Source: Acetobacter peroxydans
Lineage (GTDB): Bacteria; Pseudomonadota; Alphaproteobacteria; Acetobacterales; Acetobacteraceae
NCBI RefSeq assembly: GCF_006539345.1
Contig: NZ_BJMV01000013.1
Location: 1-64,000, forward strand
Reading direction: 5' to 3'
DNA: 64,000 nucleotides
The notes below the pieces were generated by a model. It was not told where the DNA came from, made no database searches, and worked only from the letters and a program-made list of their open reading frames with translations. The translations under genes were made by a program, and so were the position numbers. This document shows, piece after piece, positions 47,832 through 57,039 of this stretch. How positions within the stretch are numbered: position 1 is the first letter of the stretch; the number at the start of each line of letters is the position of its first letter.

Positions 47832-48533
47832 ATGCCTTCGAACACGTCGCCGCCTGTTTTGTCCGACGTCGCGGGGGCCTCCATTCCGACATGGGGCGAT
47901 GGTCGCCGGGCCCGGATTGGCCTGTTGGGCGGGTCTTTCAATCCTGGGCATCTGTGGCACCGCGCCATAGCACGCCGTGCGTTGAAGGTTCTTGGGCTTG
48001 ATCAGGTGTGGCTGATGGTCTCGCCGGGGAATCCGCTCAAGACCGGGCAGGCCATGGCAGGATTCGAAGCCCGGATGGCTACGGCGCGTGCTCTGGCCGA
48101 TGGCCGGAAGATCGTGGCGACGGATATCGAAGCGCGACTCGGTAGCCGTTATACGGTGGATACGGTCAGTCTTTTGCAGCAACGGTTTCCGCATGTGCGG
48201 TTTGTCTGGCTGATGGGGGCCGATGGCCTTGCCTCATTGTCACGCTGGAAACGCTGGCGTGTTCTGGTGCATGATCTGCCTATAGCGGTGTTCCCGCGGC
48301 CTGGGCAAAACGCGCCCGCTCTCAAAGGGGCTGTCGGCCATGCGCTGGCGCGCTGGCGGGTGCCGACGTGCAGGGCTGCTGTCCTCGCGTTACTTTCTCC
48401 CCCGGCATGGGCTTTCCTTGCCGGGGCACAAAACAGTATATCAGCAACGGCTATCCGAAAGCGCGGCGGTTTCCCCGTAGGCGTATGCTCCCAAGCGGGG
48501 CAGGATAGGCAGAACACAGGAGAACAGCCATAG
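47832..48533 (+). CDS. nadD: Nicotinate-nucleotide adenylyltransferase
   Basis: NadD, about 233 aa, makes deamido-NAD from nicotinate mononucleotide and ATP. LLGGSFNPGHLWHRAIA is the nucleotidyltransferase loop and ISATAIRKR the C-terminal motif. The usual HxGH is HxWH here (Gly replaced by Trp), an unusual substitution next to the ATP site. Start uncertain: ATG at 47832 or GTG at 47814. Followed by rsfS and rlmH, the normal neighbour order. Confidence 0.92.
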   Translation: MPSNTSPPVLSDVAGASIPTWGDGRRARIGLLGGSFNPGHLWHRAIARRALKVLGLDQVWLMVSPGNPLKTGQAMAGFEARMATARALADGRKIVATDIEARLGSRYTVDTVSLLQQRFPHVRFVWLMGADGLASLSRWKRWRVLVHDLPIAVFPRPGQNAPALKGAVGHALARWRVPTCRAAVLALLSPPAWAFLAGAQNSISATAIRKRGGFPVGVCSQAGQDRQNTGEQP

Positions 48534-48622
48534 CCAGGAAGCCCCCCGCCGATACACCGGCGCGTCCCCGTTCACCCACCGTCTCCAGCAGGGGGGAAAG
48601 GGCAGCCTCGTCCCGCGCCGCG

Positions 48623-49075
48623 GTGCCCGGCAAGACCGCTGCGCCGGGTTCGGTGCGCAAGAAGGCCGCTGCTGCTGGCCCGAAAACCCGCGCCAAGCGC
48701 GAGGTGGTGGCTCCCGACCTGCTTGAGCAGTCACTTGCGATCATCACCGCCAGCCTGGAAGATGACAAAGCGGAAGAGATCGTCGTGATTGATCTGGCGG
48801 GACGGGCGTCTTTTGCCGACAGGATGGTGATTGCCACCGGTCTGGCCGACCGGCAGATTGCCGCGATGGCTCAGCATATCGAGCGCAAGCTGCGCGATAT
48901 CGGTATCAAGCGCGTACTGGTGGAAGGGGCGAACGGCTCCGACTGGGTGCTGCTCGATACGGGTGATATTGTCGTGCATCTGTTCAAGCCCGAATCCCGC
49001 GCACTGTACGGGCTGGAAAAAATGTGGGGCGCTGAACTGGATGACAGCAACGAAGAGAGCGTAACGCGGCTTTGA
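48623..49075 (+). CDS. rsfS: Ribosomal silencing factor RsfS
   Basis: RsfS/Iojap, binds L14 and blocks 30S-50S joining in poor nutrient conditions. The core is DLLEQSLAIITASLEDDKAEEIVVIDLAGRASF, with SDWVLLDTGDIVVHLF and the terminal FYGLEKMWG-like segment. The GTG at 48623 has no good ribosome-binding site. The frame is open further upstream, where AGGAG precedes an ATA at 48530 that would give MARKPPADTPARP and a 181-residue protein, overlapping the nadD stop. Confidence 0.88.
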   Translation: MPGKTAAPGSVRKKAAAAGPKTRAKREVVAPDLLEQSLAIITASLEDDKAEEIVVIDLAGRASFADRMVIATGLADRQIAAMAQHIERKLRDIGIKRVLVEGANGSDWVLLDTGDIVVHLFKPESRALYGLEKMWGAELDDSNEESVTRL

Positions 49076-49115
49076 GCGGATGGGGGCCAGCTTTGTGCGC
49101 CGGAGTCCCTGACTG

Positions 49116-49571
49116 ATGCGGCTTGTGGCTGTGGGCCGTATGAAGGACAAGGCCGAACTCGCGCTGGTCGAACGCTACCGCAAACGCCTGCGTCCCCCGC
49201 TTGATATTGTGGAACTGCCTGATGGCCGCGGCAGTCCCGAGGAAATCAAGCGGCGTGAAGCGCAGGCCATTCTAGCCGCCTGTCCCGCGAGCAGTTTTGT
49301 GCTGGCGTTGGACGAGGGCGGTCATGCATGGAGCAGCCCGGCATTGGCCAGCGCCATGCAGGGCTGGATGGCCGATGGCCGCACACCCTGTTTTGTCATT
49401 GGCGGGGCCGAAGGGCTCGATGCTTCCGTGCTGCGGCGGGCGGATGCCACACTCTCGTTTGGTGCGCTGACATGGCCGCATATGCTTGTGCGGATTATGC
49501 TGGTGGAACAGATTTACCGGGCGCAGGCCATTCTGGCGGGCCATCCGTACCATCGCTCAGGTAGGCCCTGA
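49116..49571 (+). CDS. rlmH: 23S rRNA (pseudouridine1915-N3)-methyltransferase
   Basis: RlmH, 151 aa, a SPOUT-class enzyme. FVLALDEGGHAWSS, FVIGGAEGLDASVLRRA, and LTWPHMLVRIMLVEQIYRA with the conserved C-terminal GHPYHR define it. It modifies helix 69 of 23S rRNA. Confidence 0.96.
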   Translation: MRLVAVGRMKDKAELALVERYRKRLRPPLDIVELPDGRGSPEEIKRREAQAILAACPASSFVLALDEGGHAWSSPALASAMQGWMADGRTPCFVIGGAEGLDASVLRRADATLSFGALTWPHMLVRIMLVEQIYRAQAILAGHPYHRSGRP

Positions 49572-50504
49572 TTACTCTGTTTCGAAAAACGATTCGGCAG
49601 CCAGCCTTTTTTCCCATGCCTTACATGCACTGCGCAGAACGTGAACCAGTCGGGTGACCAGCGGCATGTTCTGCCCCGCCCGGATGGCCACGGCCAGCGT
49701 TGCGCGTGGGGCCGGAGCGCTGATGCCATGGAAGGTCACGCCGCCAGTGTGGATTTGGCTGAGTGAGCGGGGGACGACGCTGACCCCCAGTCCCGCCGCT
49801 ACCAGCGGCACGGTGCCCGCGATCTGGGGGGCCTGCTGGCCAATGACTGGCGTTACCCCTGCCGACTGATAGGCGGAGAGAATGGCATCATGAAAACCCG
49901 GCCCCAGTTCCCGCGCGAAAATGATCAGCGGCTCATCCGCCACCATATCGAGACTGATGACCGGGCGTGTTGTCAGCCTGTGCCCGCGTGGCAGGGCAAT
50001 CACGGTTGGCTCGTCCAGCAGATGAAAAACTGACAGGCGGGCGGGGTCTGGAGCCGGAGGGCGGATAATTGCCAGATCAATGGCGTGCTCATGCAGGGCC
50101 GCGCACAGGGCAGGGGTATTGCTCTCCTCCAGTGAGAGCGTGACATTGGGCGCCATTTCACGAAAGCGGCGAATGGTCAGGGGGATCACTGGCAGTAGTG
50201 GCACCGCCCCTGCCAGCCCCATGCGGATATGTCCGGCCTCACCCCGCGCCAGTTCCTGCGCGGTGGAAAGAAACTGGGCCTGCATATCCAGTATGGTGCG
50301 CGCGCGTGGCAGCAGGGCCTGACCAATATCCGTTAGTCTGACACCGCGTGTCTGGCGTTCGAACAGCACGACGCCCAGGTCGCGCTCCATCTGGCGTATT
50401 TGCTGGCTGAGCGGGGGCTGTTCCATGCCCAGCGCTTCGGCGGCGCGGGTGATGCTGCCATGCTCGGCCACGGTGACGAAATAGCGCAGGTGCCTGATAT
50501 CCAT
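49572..50504 (-). CDS. LysR-family regulator adjacent to the glc-lut island
   Basis: 310 aa, with HTH YFVTVAEHGSITRAAEALGMEQPPLSQQIRQME and a C-terminal effector-binding domain. Divergent from glcD, so probably the regulator of the glycolate/lactate genes, though the effector is unknown. Its gene ends right after rlmH, convergently. Confidence 0.88.
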   Translation of the reverse strand: MDIRHLRYFVTVAEHGSITRAAEALGMEQPPLSQQIRQMERDLGVVLFERQTRGVRLTDIGQALLPRARTILDMQAQFLSTAQELARGEAGHIRMGLAGAVPLLPVIPLTIRRFREMAPNVTLSLEESNTPALCAALHEHAIDLAIIRPPAPDPARLSVFHLLDEPTVIALPRGHRLTTRPVISLDMVADEPLIIFARELGPGFHDAILSAYQSAGVTPVIGQQAPQIAGTVPLVAAGLGVSVVPRSLSQIHTGGVTFHGISAPAPRATLAVAIRAGQNMPLVTRLVHVLRSACKAWEKRLAAESFFETE

Positions 50505-50539
50505 GAGGCATACGTACTACATATGGCAATTGTCTTGAA

Positions 50540-50573
50540 GATATAGTGGCGGGCAGAATGTTCTTGTTATATC
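50540..50573. promoter_or_regulatory. GATATA/TATATC inverted repeat in the lysR-glcD region
   Basis: GATATA (50540-50545) and TATATC (50568-50573) lie 22 bp apart, 35 bp from the LysR start. A loosely spaced dyad like this can be a LysR binding site, but short AT-rich repeats are common by chance. Confidence 0.25.
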
Positions 50574-50630
50574 AAAAGCGCGGCATGGACGGATGGCTGG
50601 CTGGCATGTTGGTCCGGCTGTGATATTTCG

Positions 50631-50644
50631 TTTGTCATGACAAA
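50631..50644. promoter_or_regulatory. TTTGTCATGACAAA palindrome upstream of glcD
   Basis: A perfect 14-bp palindrome 98 bp before the glcD start, with TTGTCA inside usable as a -35 and TGTAAC about 15 bp on as a weak -10. The TTGT-CATG-ACAA shape resembles GntR/FCD-type operators (GlcC, LldR), though no GntR gene is in the window. Confidence 0.45.
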
Positions 50645-50742
50645 ATGAAGACTGTAACCGAACCGGGGGCAGGTGCGGGGAAAGCGTCATGTCGTTTCCC
50701 TTTTTGTGCCCTGTGGCGGTCCAGAACGGAAGAGATGACGCA

Positions 50743-52236
50743 ATGCAGATGCCCGAGCCCAGTCAGGCTATTATGAACCAGCGCGACGCCCTGGCAGTGG
50801 CGTTGCGCCAGATTGTCGGGCAGGAGTGGGTCATTTCCGACGAGGCGGAAAGGCGTCCTTATCAATGCGATGGTATTACGGCCTATATGGCTATGCCGTT
50901 GCTGGTTGTTCTGCCCGGTTCAGCGGCGGAAGTGCAGCAGATCCTGCGCTTGTGTCATGAAAAAGGGGTCAAGGTGGTGCCGCGTGGTTCGGGCACGTCG
51001 CTGTCTGGCGGGGCACTCCCGTTGGAAGATGGCATCCTGCTGGTGACATCGCGCCTGTGCAACGTACTGGAAGTAGATGCCGCCAACCGCGTCGCGCGGG
51101 TGCAGCCCGGCGTGCCCAATATCAAGATCAGCGAAGCGGTGCAGCATCTGGGCCTGTGTTACATGCCTGATCCGTCCAGCCAGCTTATTTCCACCATTGG
51201 CGGAAACGTGGCGGAAAATGCCGGTGGCGTGCACTGCCTGAAATACGGTGTGACAGCCAACCATATTCTGGGTCTTGAGGCCGTCCTGATGACGGGCGAG
51301 ATCCTTCATCTTGGTGGTGCCTATCTGGGGGCAGCGGAGGGTGAACTTGACCTGATGGGCGTGCTGACGGGCTCAGAAGGGCTGCTGGCTATGGTGACGG
51401 AAATCGCCGTGCGTCTGGAGCCGGTGCCTGAAGTCGCGCGCGTGATTTCCATGAGCTTCCCGTCGGTTGAGGAAGCCTGCGCCTGCGTGGGAGCCATTGT
51501 CGGGGCTGGTATTATTCCGGCCGGGCTTGAGTTCATGGATCGCAAGGTGTTGGACGCCGTGTCTGTGCTGATCCGCGAGACTTTTGACAGCAGCACGGCG
51601 GCGCTTCTGCTGTGCGAACTGGATGGTACCGCCGTGGAGGTGGATGCGCTGGTGGACGTCGTCAGCGACGTGGCGCGCGCGCAGGGCGCGATTGAAACCA
51701 AGGTGAGCACAACGGAAGAGGAGCGCCAGAGAATCTGGAGCAGCCGTAAGCTGGCCTTTTCGGCCATCGGCAAGCTGTGCCCCGACTATTACTGCACGGA
51801 TGGTACCATTCCACGTAACAAGCTGCCTGAAGTGCTGAATAAAATGGCTGATATGTCGGTCAAGTACGGGCTGGACTATGCCAACTGCTTCCATGCGGGC
51901 GATGGCAATCTGCATCCAATCATTATGTATGATGCGGCTAAACCCGGAGATCTGGAAAAGGCCGAGGCCTTTGGGGCAGATGTTCTGATTGCCTGTGTGG
52001 ATGCGGGCGGCGTGCTGAGCGGCGAGCATGGTGTGGGCGTTGAAAAACGTGATCTCATGACCCATCAGTTTACCGAAATCGACCTGAACCAGCAGCAGAT
52101 GGTCAAGTGCGCCTTCGACCCGGCGGAACTGCTTAATCCCGGCAAGGTGTTCCCCACTGCGTGCCGATGTGCCGAGTTCGGGCGTATGCATGTGCGCAAT
52201 GGCGCTGTTCGTTTTCCTGACATCCCGCGTTTCTGA
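50743..52236 (+). CDS. glcD: Glycolate oxidase FAD subunit GlcD
   Basis: 497 aa, FAD-linked oxidase of the D-lactate dehydrogenase family. FAD-binding PCMH region VVPRGSGTSLSGGALPL and GGNVAENAGGVHCLKYG; the C-terminus has HAGDGNLHP and GVLSGEHGVGVEK. With GlcE and GlcF it oxidises glycolate to glyoxylate, or D-lactate to pyruvate. ATG at 50743 follows GGAAGAG; an earlier ATG at 50689 lacks one. The frame overlaps no neighbour. Confidence 0.94.
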   Translation: MQMPEPSQAIMNQRDALAVALRQIVGQEWVISDEAERRPYQCDGITAYMAMPLLVVLPGSAAEVQQILRLCHEKGVKVVPRGSGTSLSGGALPLEDGILLVTSRLCNVLEVDAANRVARVQPGVPNIKISEAVQHLGLCYMPDPSSQLISTIGGNVAENAGGVHCLKYGVTANHILGLEAVLMTGEILHLGGAYLGAAEGELDLMGVLTGSEGLLAMVTEIAVRLEPVPEVARVISMSFPSVEEACACVGAIVGAGIIPAGLEFMDRKVLDAVSVLIRETFDSSTAALLLCELDGTAVEVDALVDVVSDVARAQGAIETKVSTTEEERQRIWSSRKLAFSAIGKLCPDYYCTDGTIPRNKLPEVLNKMADMSVKYGLDYANCFHAGDGNLHPIIMYDAAKPGDLEKAEAFGADVLIACVDAGGVLSGEHGVGVEKRDLMTHQFTEIDLNQQQMVKCAFDPAELLNPGKVFPTACRCAEFGRMHVRNGAVRFPDIPRF

Positions 52237-52256
52237 GCGAGGCGGAGTTTCCTGAC

Positions 52257-53456
52257 ATGACACAGACAGAGACGACATGCCTGCGGCCTTCCAGCACGCA
52301 GGATGTGGCGGACATCATTATGGACGCCGCAGCCGCCGGGCAGACGCTGGCGATAACAGGCAATGGAACCCGGCAGGGGTTCGGTAATCCGGTTACGGCC
52401 AGCCGTACGCTGGAATTGGGCGGACTGGATCAGGTCGCGTTTTACGAGCCCGAGGATCTGGTTATCCGTGCCGGGGTTGGCCTGACGCTGGATGAACTCG
52501 AGCACATGCTGGCGCAGAAAAGCCAGTATCTCCCGTTTGAGCCGCCCCGTTACACCGGGCTGTATGGAACCGATGGGAGGCGCAGCACACTGGGCGGCGC
52601 GGTAGCCACGGCACTGTCTGGCCCCCGGCGTATCCTGTGCGGTGCCGTGCGTGACTTCGTGCTGGGAGTCGAGGGTGTGAACGGGCAGGGGGACGTATTC
52701 AAGGCTGGTGGTCGCACCATGAAGAACGTCACCGGCTATGATCTGAGCAAACTGGTGACAGGAGCTTGCGGTACGTTGGCGGCGTTGACGAGTATCACCC
52801 TCAAGGTGTTGCCGGCCCCGCGTGCGGAGCTGACGCTTGTCGTGCCCGCTGGCACGCTGGAAGACGACCGGGCCCTGTTTGAAAAAATCCGCGCCCTGCC
52901 TCTGGGTGTGAGCGGCCTTGCCCGTCGTGTGGCAGCGGACGAGTGTTGCGAGGTCGTGATCCGGGTGGAAGGCACTATTCCCGGTGTTGCAGGTAATCGT
53001 CAGGTGCTGGAGGGTCTGCTGCCCACCCCGCCCCGCGTCGCCGAGCAGGAGGAAAGCCGTGCTCTGTGGCAGGACATTCGCGAACTGTCCTGCCTTGCGC
53101 CCCGGGCGGATGAACTGGTCTGGCGCGTTAACCTGCCAGCCACTGCCATGCCAGTATTTGTGGATGAAGCCCGAAGGGCTGGCTGTATCAGCCGCTTTTT
53201 TGTGGACTGGGCGGGGGGTGTCGTCTTTTCCACCATGCGCGGCGTACAGCCGGAGGTGGACGCCCTGCGCTATCGCAAAATGGCCGAAAAAATTGGTGCG
53301 CGTGCCATGCTCCTGCGGGCGCCTGACCCCATACGCAGCCAGTTCGGGGCTTTTCCGCCGGTGGCCGCAGGCGTTGCGGCGCTGGAAAGGCGCACGCGCG
53401 CCGCATTTGACCCTGCCGGTATTTTCAATCCCGGCCGCATGACGGTGCAGGCATAG
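52257..53456 (+). CDS. glcE: Glycolate oxidase FAD-binding subunit GlcE
   Basis: 399 aa, a FAD-binding PCMH fold paralogous to GlcD but shorter, with ITGNGTRQGFGNPV, RRSTLGGAVATALSGP and RTMKNVTGYDLSKLVTGACG. The C-terminal domain ends FDPAGIFNPGRM. Acts with GlcD in the membrane-associated oxidase complex. Confidence 0.92.
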   Translation: MTQTETTCLRPSSTQDVADIIMDAAAAGQTLAITGNGTRQGFGNPVTASRTLELGGLDQVAFYEPEDLVIRAGVGLTLDELEHMLAQKSQYLPFEPPRYTGLYGTDGRRSTLGGAVATALSGPRRILCGAVRDFVLGVEGVNGQGDVFKAGGRTMKNVTGYDLSKLVTGACGTLAALTSITLKVLPAPRAELTLVVPAGTLEDDRALFEKIRALPLGVSGLARRVAADECCEVVIRVEGTIPGVAGNRQVLEGLLPTPPRVAEQEESRALWQDIRELSCLAPRADELVWRVNLPATAMPVFVDEARRAGCISRFFVDWAGGVVFSTMRGVQPEVDALRYRKMAEKIGARAMLLRAPDPIRSQFGAFPPVAAGVAALERRTRAAFDPAGIFNPGRMTVQA

Positions 53457-53466
53457 GAGACGCACA

Positions 53467-54789
53467 ATGCTCAGCCATATTCCCCAGGCCGCGCAGGATG
53501 CGGATGCCAATATTAAACTGGCAAAAGAAATTATCGGTAACTGCGTGCATTGCGGCGTTTGCCTGTCACGCTGTCCGACCTATGCCGTCCGACATGAAGA
53601 AAACGATAGTCCGCGCGGGCGTATTTTCCTGATCAAAGGCATGTACGAAAAAGGTGGCGCTCCCGACGCCCGTACGGTCGAACATCTGGATCGCTGCCTG
53701 ACCTGTCTGGCCTGTGAGGCAATCTGCCCATCGGGGGTGGAATACTCGAAGCTGATCGCTCATGGGCGTGAATACGTGGAGCAGCATTATCGTCGCCCGC
53801 TGTTTCAGCGCGTGGTGCGTGAAAGTCTTATCAAACTGCTGCCCAACGCAGGGCTATTCCGCAAAGCCATTGCACTGGGGCGTCTGGCGCGGCCTGCGCG
53901 CGGTCTGTTTTCAGGCACATTGCGCGCCATGATTGACATGGTGCCCGCTAACTCACTCCCAGCGCCCAGCTCTGTTGACCGGCCTCAGACATTTGCGGTC
54001 AAGCCCGGTACAGCCCGGCGCAAGCGGGTGGCGCTGCTGAACGGCTGCGTGCAGACTGTGCTCGATACCGCCATCAACGAAGCGACAATCCGCCTGCTTC
54101 AGCGCCATGGGGTAGAGGTTGTTGTGGCGCAGGGTTCAGGCTGCTGCGGTGCGCCCGCCGAGCATATGGGGGCCGAGGACAAGGCGCTGCCGCTGGTCAA
54201 GGCCAATATTGACGCCTGGCTGCGTGAGGCAGACGGCCCCGAAGGACTGGATGCGGTCATTATCAACACTTCAGGCTGTGGCACGTCGGTCAAGGCGTAT
54301 GGGCATACCATGCGGCTTGACCCGCAATGGGCAGACAAGGCGGCTCGAGTTTCGGCCATGGCGCGCGATATTAGCGAGTTCATGACTGAAATCGGGCTGA
54401 TGCCAGCAGCGCGGCCCACTGGTATGCGGGTTGTCTATCATTCAGCCTGCTCCATGCAGCACGGTCAGCGTATTATCAACCAGCCGAAAGACCTTTTGCG
54501 GGCAGCCGGGTTTACCGTTCTGGATGTGCCGGAAGGCTATCTGTGTTGTGGTTCGGCGGGCACGTATAACCTGCTTCAGCCAGACATTGCGCAGCAGCTC
54601 AAGGAGCGCAAAGTGCGCAATATCCGCTCTGTGAGCGCGCAGGTTGCGGCCAGCGGCAACATTGGCTGCATGACGCAGCTTGCAGGTGAAGTCGGGATTC
54701 CTTTTGTGCATACCGTCGAACTCCTGGACTGGGCAACAGGCGGCCCTGAGCCTGCGGCGCTGGCAAAAGCACAGATGGTGGCCGACTAA
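53467..54789 (+). CDS. glcF: Glycolate oxidase iron-sulfur subunit GlcF
   Basis: 440 aa. Two [4Fe-4S] ferredoxin motifs: CVHCGVCLSRCPTY near residue 25 and CLTCLACEAICPSG near 80. Two CCG domains follow, including SGCCGAPAEHMG and YLCCGSAGTYN, as in heterodisulfide-reductase relatives. It carries electrons to the respiratory chain. Starts 10 bp after glcE. Confidence 0.94.
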   Translation: MLSHIPQAAQDADANIKLAKEIIGNCVHCGVCLSRCPTYAVRHEENDSPRGRIFLIKGMYEKGGAPDARTVEHLDRCLTCLACEAICPSGVEYSKLIAHGREYVEQHYRRPLFQRVVRESLIKLLPNAGLFRKAIALGRLARPARGLFSGTLRAMIDMVPANSLPAPSSVDRPQTFAVKPGTARRKRVALLNGCVQTVLDTAINEATIRLLQRHGVEVVVAQGSGCCGAPAEHMGAEDKALPLVKANIDAWLREADGPEGLDAVIINTSGCGTSVKAYGHTMRLDPQWADKAARVSAMARDISEFMTEIGLMPAARPTGMRVVYHSACSMQHGQRIINQPKDLLRAAGFTVLDVPEGYLCCGSAGTYNLLQPDIAQQLKERKVRNIRSVSAQVAASGNIGCMTQLAGEVGIPFVHTVELLDWATGGPEPAALAKAQMVAD

Positions 54790-54895
54790 GGGGAAGTTGA
54801 GGCCCGCGTGAAAAGCGTATGCGGGTTTCAGATTTTTTGCGTGTGGGTGTCATTATTCAATTACGGGCAACGCAATGTCCGGCACGGGGGTGCGT

Positions 54896-55639
54896 ATGAA
54901 AATCGGACTGTTTGTTCCTTGCTACATTGATGCGTTCTATCCGAAAACAGGGATAGCTACGCTCGAGCTTCTCGAAAAGCTGGGGCAGGATGTAGAATAC
55001 CCGCTGGACCAGACCTGTTGTGGCCAGCCGATGGCTAATTCCGGTTGCAACAAGGACGCGGCGGCAGCCGAGGCGCTGTTTGTGAAGAACTTCGCCCGGT
55101 ATGATGCCATTGTCATGCCGTCAGGCAGTTGCGCCCATCATGTGAAGGACAATTTTGACGCCATTCCCCAGACGGACGAAGTGCGTCATGTCCGCAAGAA
55201 CACCTATGAACTGGTCGAGTTCCTGCATGATGTGCTGAAGGTGGATGCGTTCCCGTGGGCCGAGTTCCCCCACAAGGTGGGGCTGCACAACAGTTGCGGC
55301 ACGCTGCGTGCCCTGCGCACCGCCAGCATGTCCGAACTGGGTGAACCATTTTTTTCCAAGCCCATGGACCTGCTTTCGAAGGTACGGGGCATTTCCTTTG
55401 CCACGCCGCGCAGGCCGGATGAATGCTGCGGTTTTGGCGGCACCTTCTCTGTGACGGAGGAGGCGGTTTCCGCCAGAATGGGGGTGGACAAGGTGCGTGA
55501 CCACCACGAGGCTGGGGCTGAATATATTGTATCGGCTGATACCTCGTGCATGATGCACCAGCAGGGCTGCGCGGAGCGGGCGGGTGTGCCGATCCGCTTC
55601 ATTCATATTGCCGAAATCCTGAACGGAGCACGGGCATGA
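54896..55639 (+). CDS. lutA: L-lactate oxidase Fe-S subunit LutA/LldE
   Basis: 247 aa, two CCG domains: CYIDAFYP, DQTCCGQPMANSGC, and DECCGFGGTFSV with SADTSCMMH. With LutB and LutC it forms the flavin-independent L-lactate dehydrogenase. The start MKIGLFVPCYIDAFY at 54896 is the usual N-terminus. Confidence 0.94.
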   Translation: MKIGLFVPCYIDAFYPKTGIATLELLEKLGQDVEYPLDQTCCGQPMANSGCNKDAAAAEALFVKNFARYDAIVMPSGSCAHHVKDNFDAIPQTDEVRHVRKNTYELVEFLHDVLKVDAFPWAEFPHKVGLHNSCGTLRALRTASMSELGEPFFSKPMDLLSKVRGISFATPRRPDECCGFGGTFSVTEEAVSARMGVDKVRDHHEAGAEYIVSADTSCMMHQQGCAERAGVPIRFIHIAEILNGARA

Positions 55640-57039
55640 AGGTCAAGCCGGTTAACCACGCTCGGGCGGCTGAGGCGTTCATAAAGGACACGCCACATCT
55701 GACATTCCATGACGAGCGCCTGTGGGACCTGCGCCAGAAGCGCGACCAGCAGATGCACGAACTGCCCGAATGGCAGGAACTGCGGACTCTCGCCTCGCAG
55801 ATCAAGGAACACACGCTGGCCAATCTGCCAGAATATCTCGAGCAGTTTGAAGCCAACGCGAAAAAGAACGGCATTCACGTCCATTGGGCGGCAGATGGTG
55901 CGGAACATAACCGCATCGTGGGCGAAATTCTTGAAAAGCATGGCGTGAAGTCGCTGATCAAGAGCAAGTCCATGGTGACGGAAGAGTGCAACATGCGCGA
56001 GTATCTGGAGCCGCGCGGCGTTGTCGTGACCGAAACCGATCTGGGCGAACGTATCCAGCAGCTTGATAACCAGATGCCAAGCCATATTGTGGTGCCGGCG
56101 GTACACAAGCTCACCCCGGACGTGGCCAAGCTGTTTGCCGAGCATTACCATACAGACCCCAATGATGATGATCCGCAGTCTCTGGCGTGGTCTCAGCGGC
56201 TTGCGGCGCGGCCGGTTATTCTGGCCGCGGATGCGGGTATGACGGGTGGTAATTTCCTGGTGGCGGAAACTGGCACCTTCGTGGTCTGCACCAATGAAGG
56301 AAATGCTGACCTGAGTGCGACCGTGCCGGGGCTGCATATTGCAACGTTGGGGATCGAACGTCTGGTGCCGCGTATGGCCGACCTGGGCGTATTCGTGCGG
56401 ATGCTTTCACGCAGTGCGCTGGGCTCGCCTATCACGCAGTACACCACGCATTTTCGCGGCCCGCAGGACGGTAGCGAAATGCACGTCGTGTTGGTCGATA
56501 ACGGGCGTTCGCACCGCTTGGGCATGGAAGATTTCTGGACCTCACTCAAATGTATCCGTTGCGGCGCGTGCATGAACACCTGCCCGGTGTACAGGCGCTC
56601 GGGCGGGTTGTCTTATGGCGCGGTGTATTCAGGTCCGATTGGCGCGATCATCGACCCGACGTTCAACGAACGCAAATACAGCACGCTGCCTTTTGCCTCG
56701 ACCATGAACGGCAGTTGCAGCAATGTGTGCCCGGTCAGGATCAATATTCATGAACAGCTTTACAAGTGGCGCCGCGTGCTGGCCGAGCATCATGAACTGC
56801 CCTTCGTCAAGCGCGAGGTCATGCATATGGCCGGGCGGCTTATGGGCCAGCCCAAGCTCTACCGTGCGGCTATCAGTGGCACGGAAACGGCGCTGGGCGT
56901 CCTGCCGCGTTTCGCGCTGTATAACTGGCTCAATCCGTGGGGCAAGAACCGTGAGCTGCCGCACCCTGTCAAGCAGACATTCCATAGCTGGTACAAGCAG
57001 AACCGCCTGAAGACCAAAAAGAAAGGGGAAGACGCATGA
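55636..57039 (+). CDS. lutB: L-lactate oxidase Fe-S subunit LutB/LldF
   Basis: 467 aa. N-terminal domain of the LUD fold (SKSMVTEECNMREYLEPRG, TGGNFLVAETGTFV), then two 4Fe-4S motifs CIRCGACMNTCPVY and GSCSNVCPV. The first ATG overlaps the lutA stop (ATGA). Electrons go on to the quinone pool. Confidence 0.95.
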   Translation: MKVKPVNHARAAEAFIKDTPHLTFHDERLWDLRQKRDQQMHELPEWQELRTLASQIKEHTLANLPEYLEQFEANAKKNGIHVHWAADGAEHNRIVGEILEKHGVKSLIKSKSMVTEECNMREYLEPRGVVVTETDLGERIQQLDNQMPSHIVVPAVHKLTPDVAKLFAEHYHTDPNDDDPQSLAWSQRLAARPVILAADAGMTGGNFLVAETGTFVVCTNEGNADLSATVPGLHIATLGIERLVPRMADLGVFVRMLSRSALGSPITQYTTHFRGPQDGSEMHVVLVDNGRSHRLGMEDFWTSLKCIRCGACMNTCPVYRRSGGLSYGAVYSGPIGAIIDPTFNERKYSTLPFASTMNGSCSNVCPVRINIHEQLYKWRRVLAEHHELPFVKREVMHMAGRLMGQPKLYRAAISGTETALGVLPRFALYNWLNPWGKNRELPHPVKQTFHSWYKQNRLKTKKKGEDA

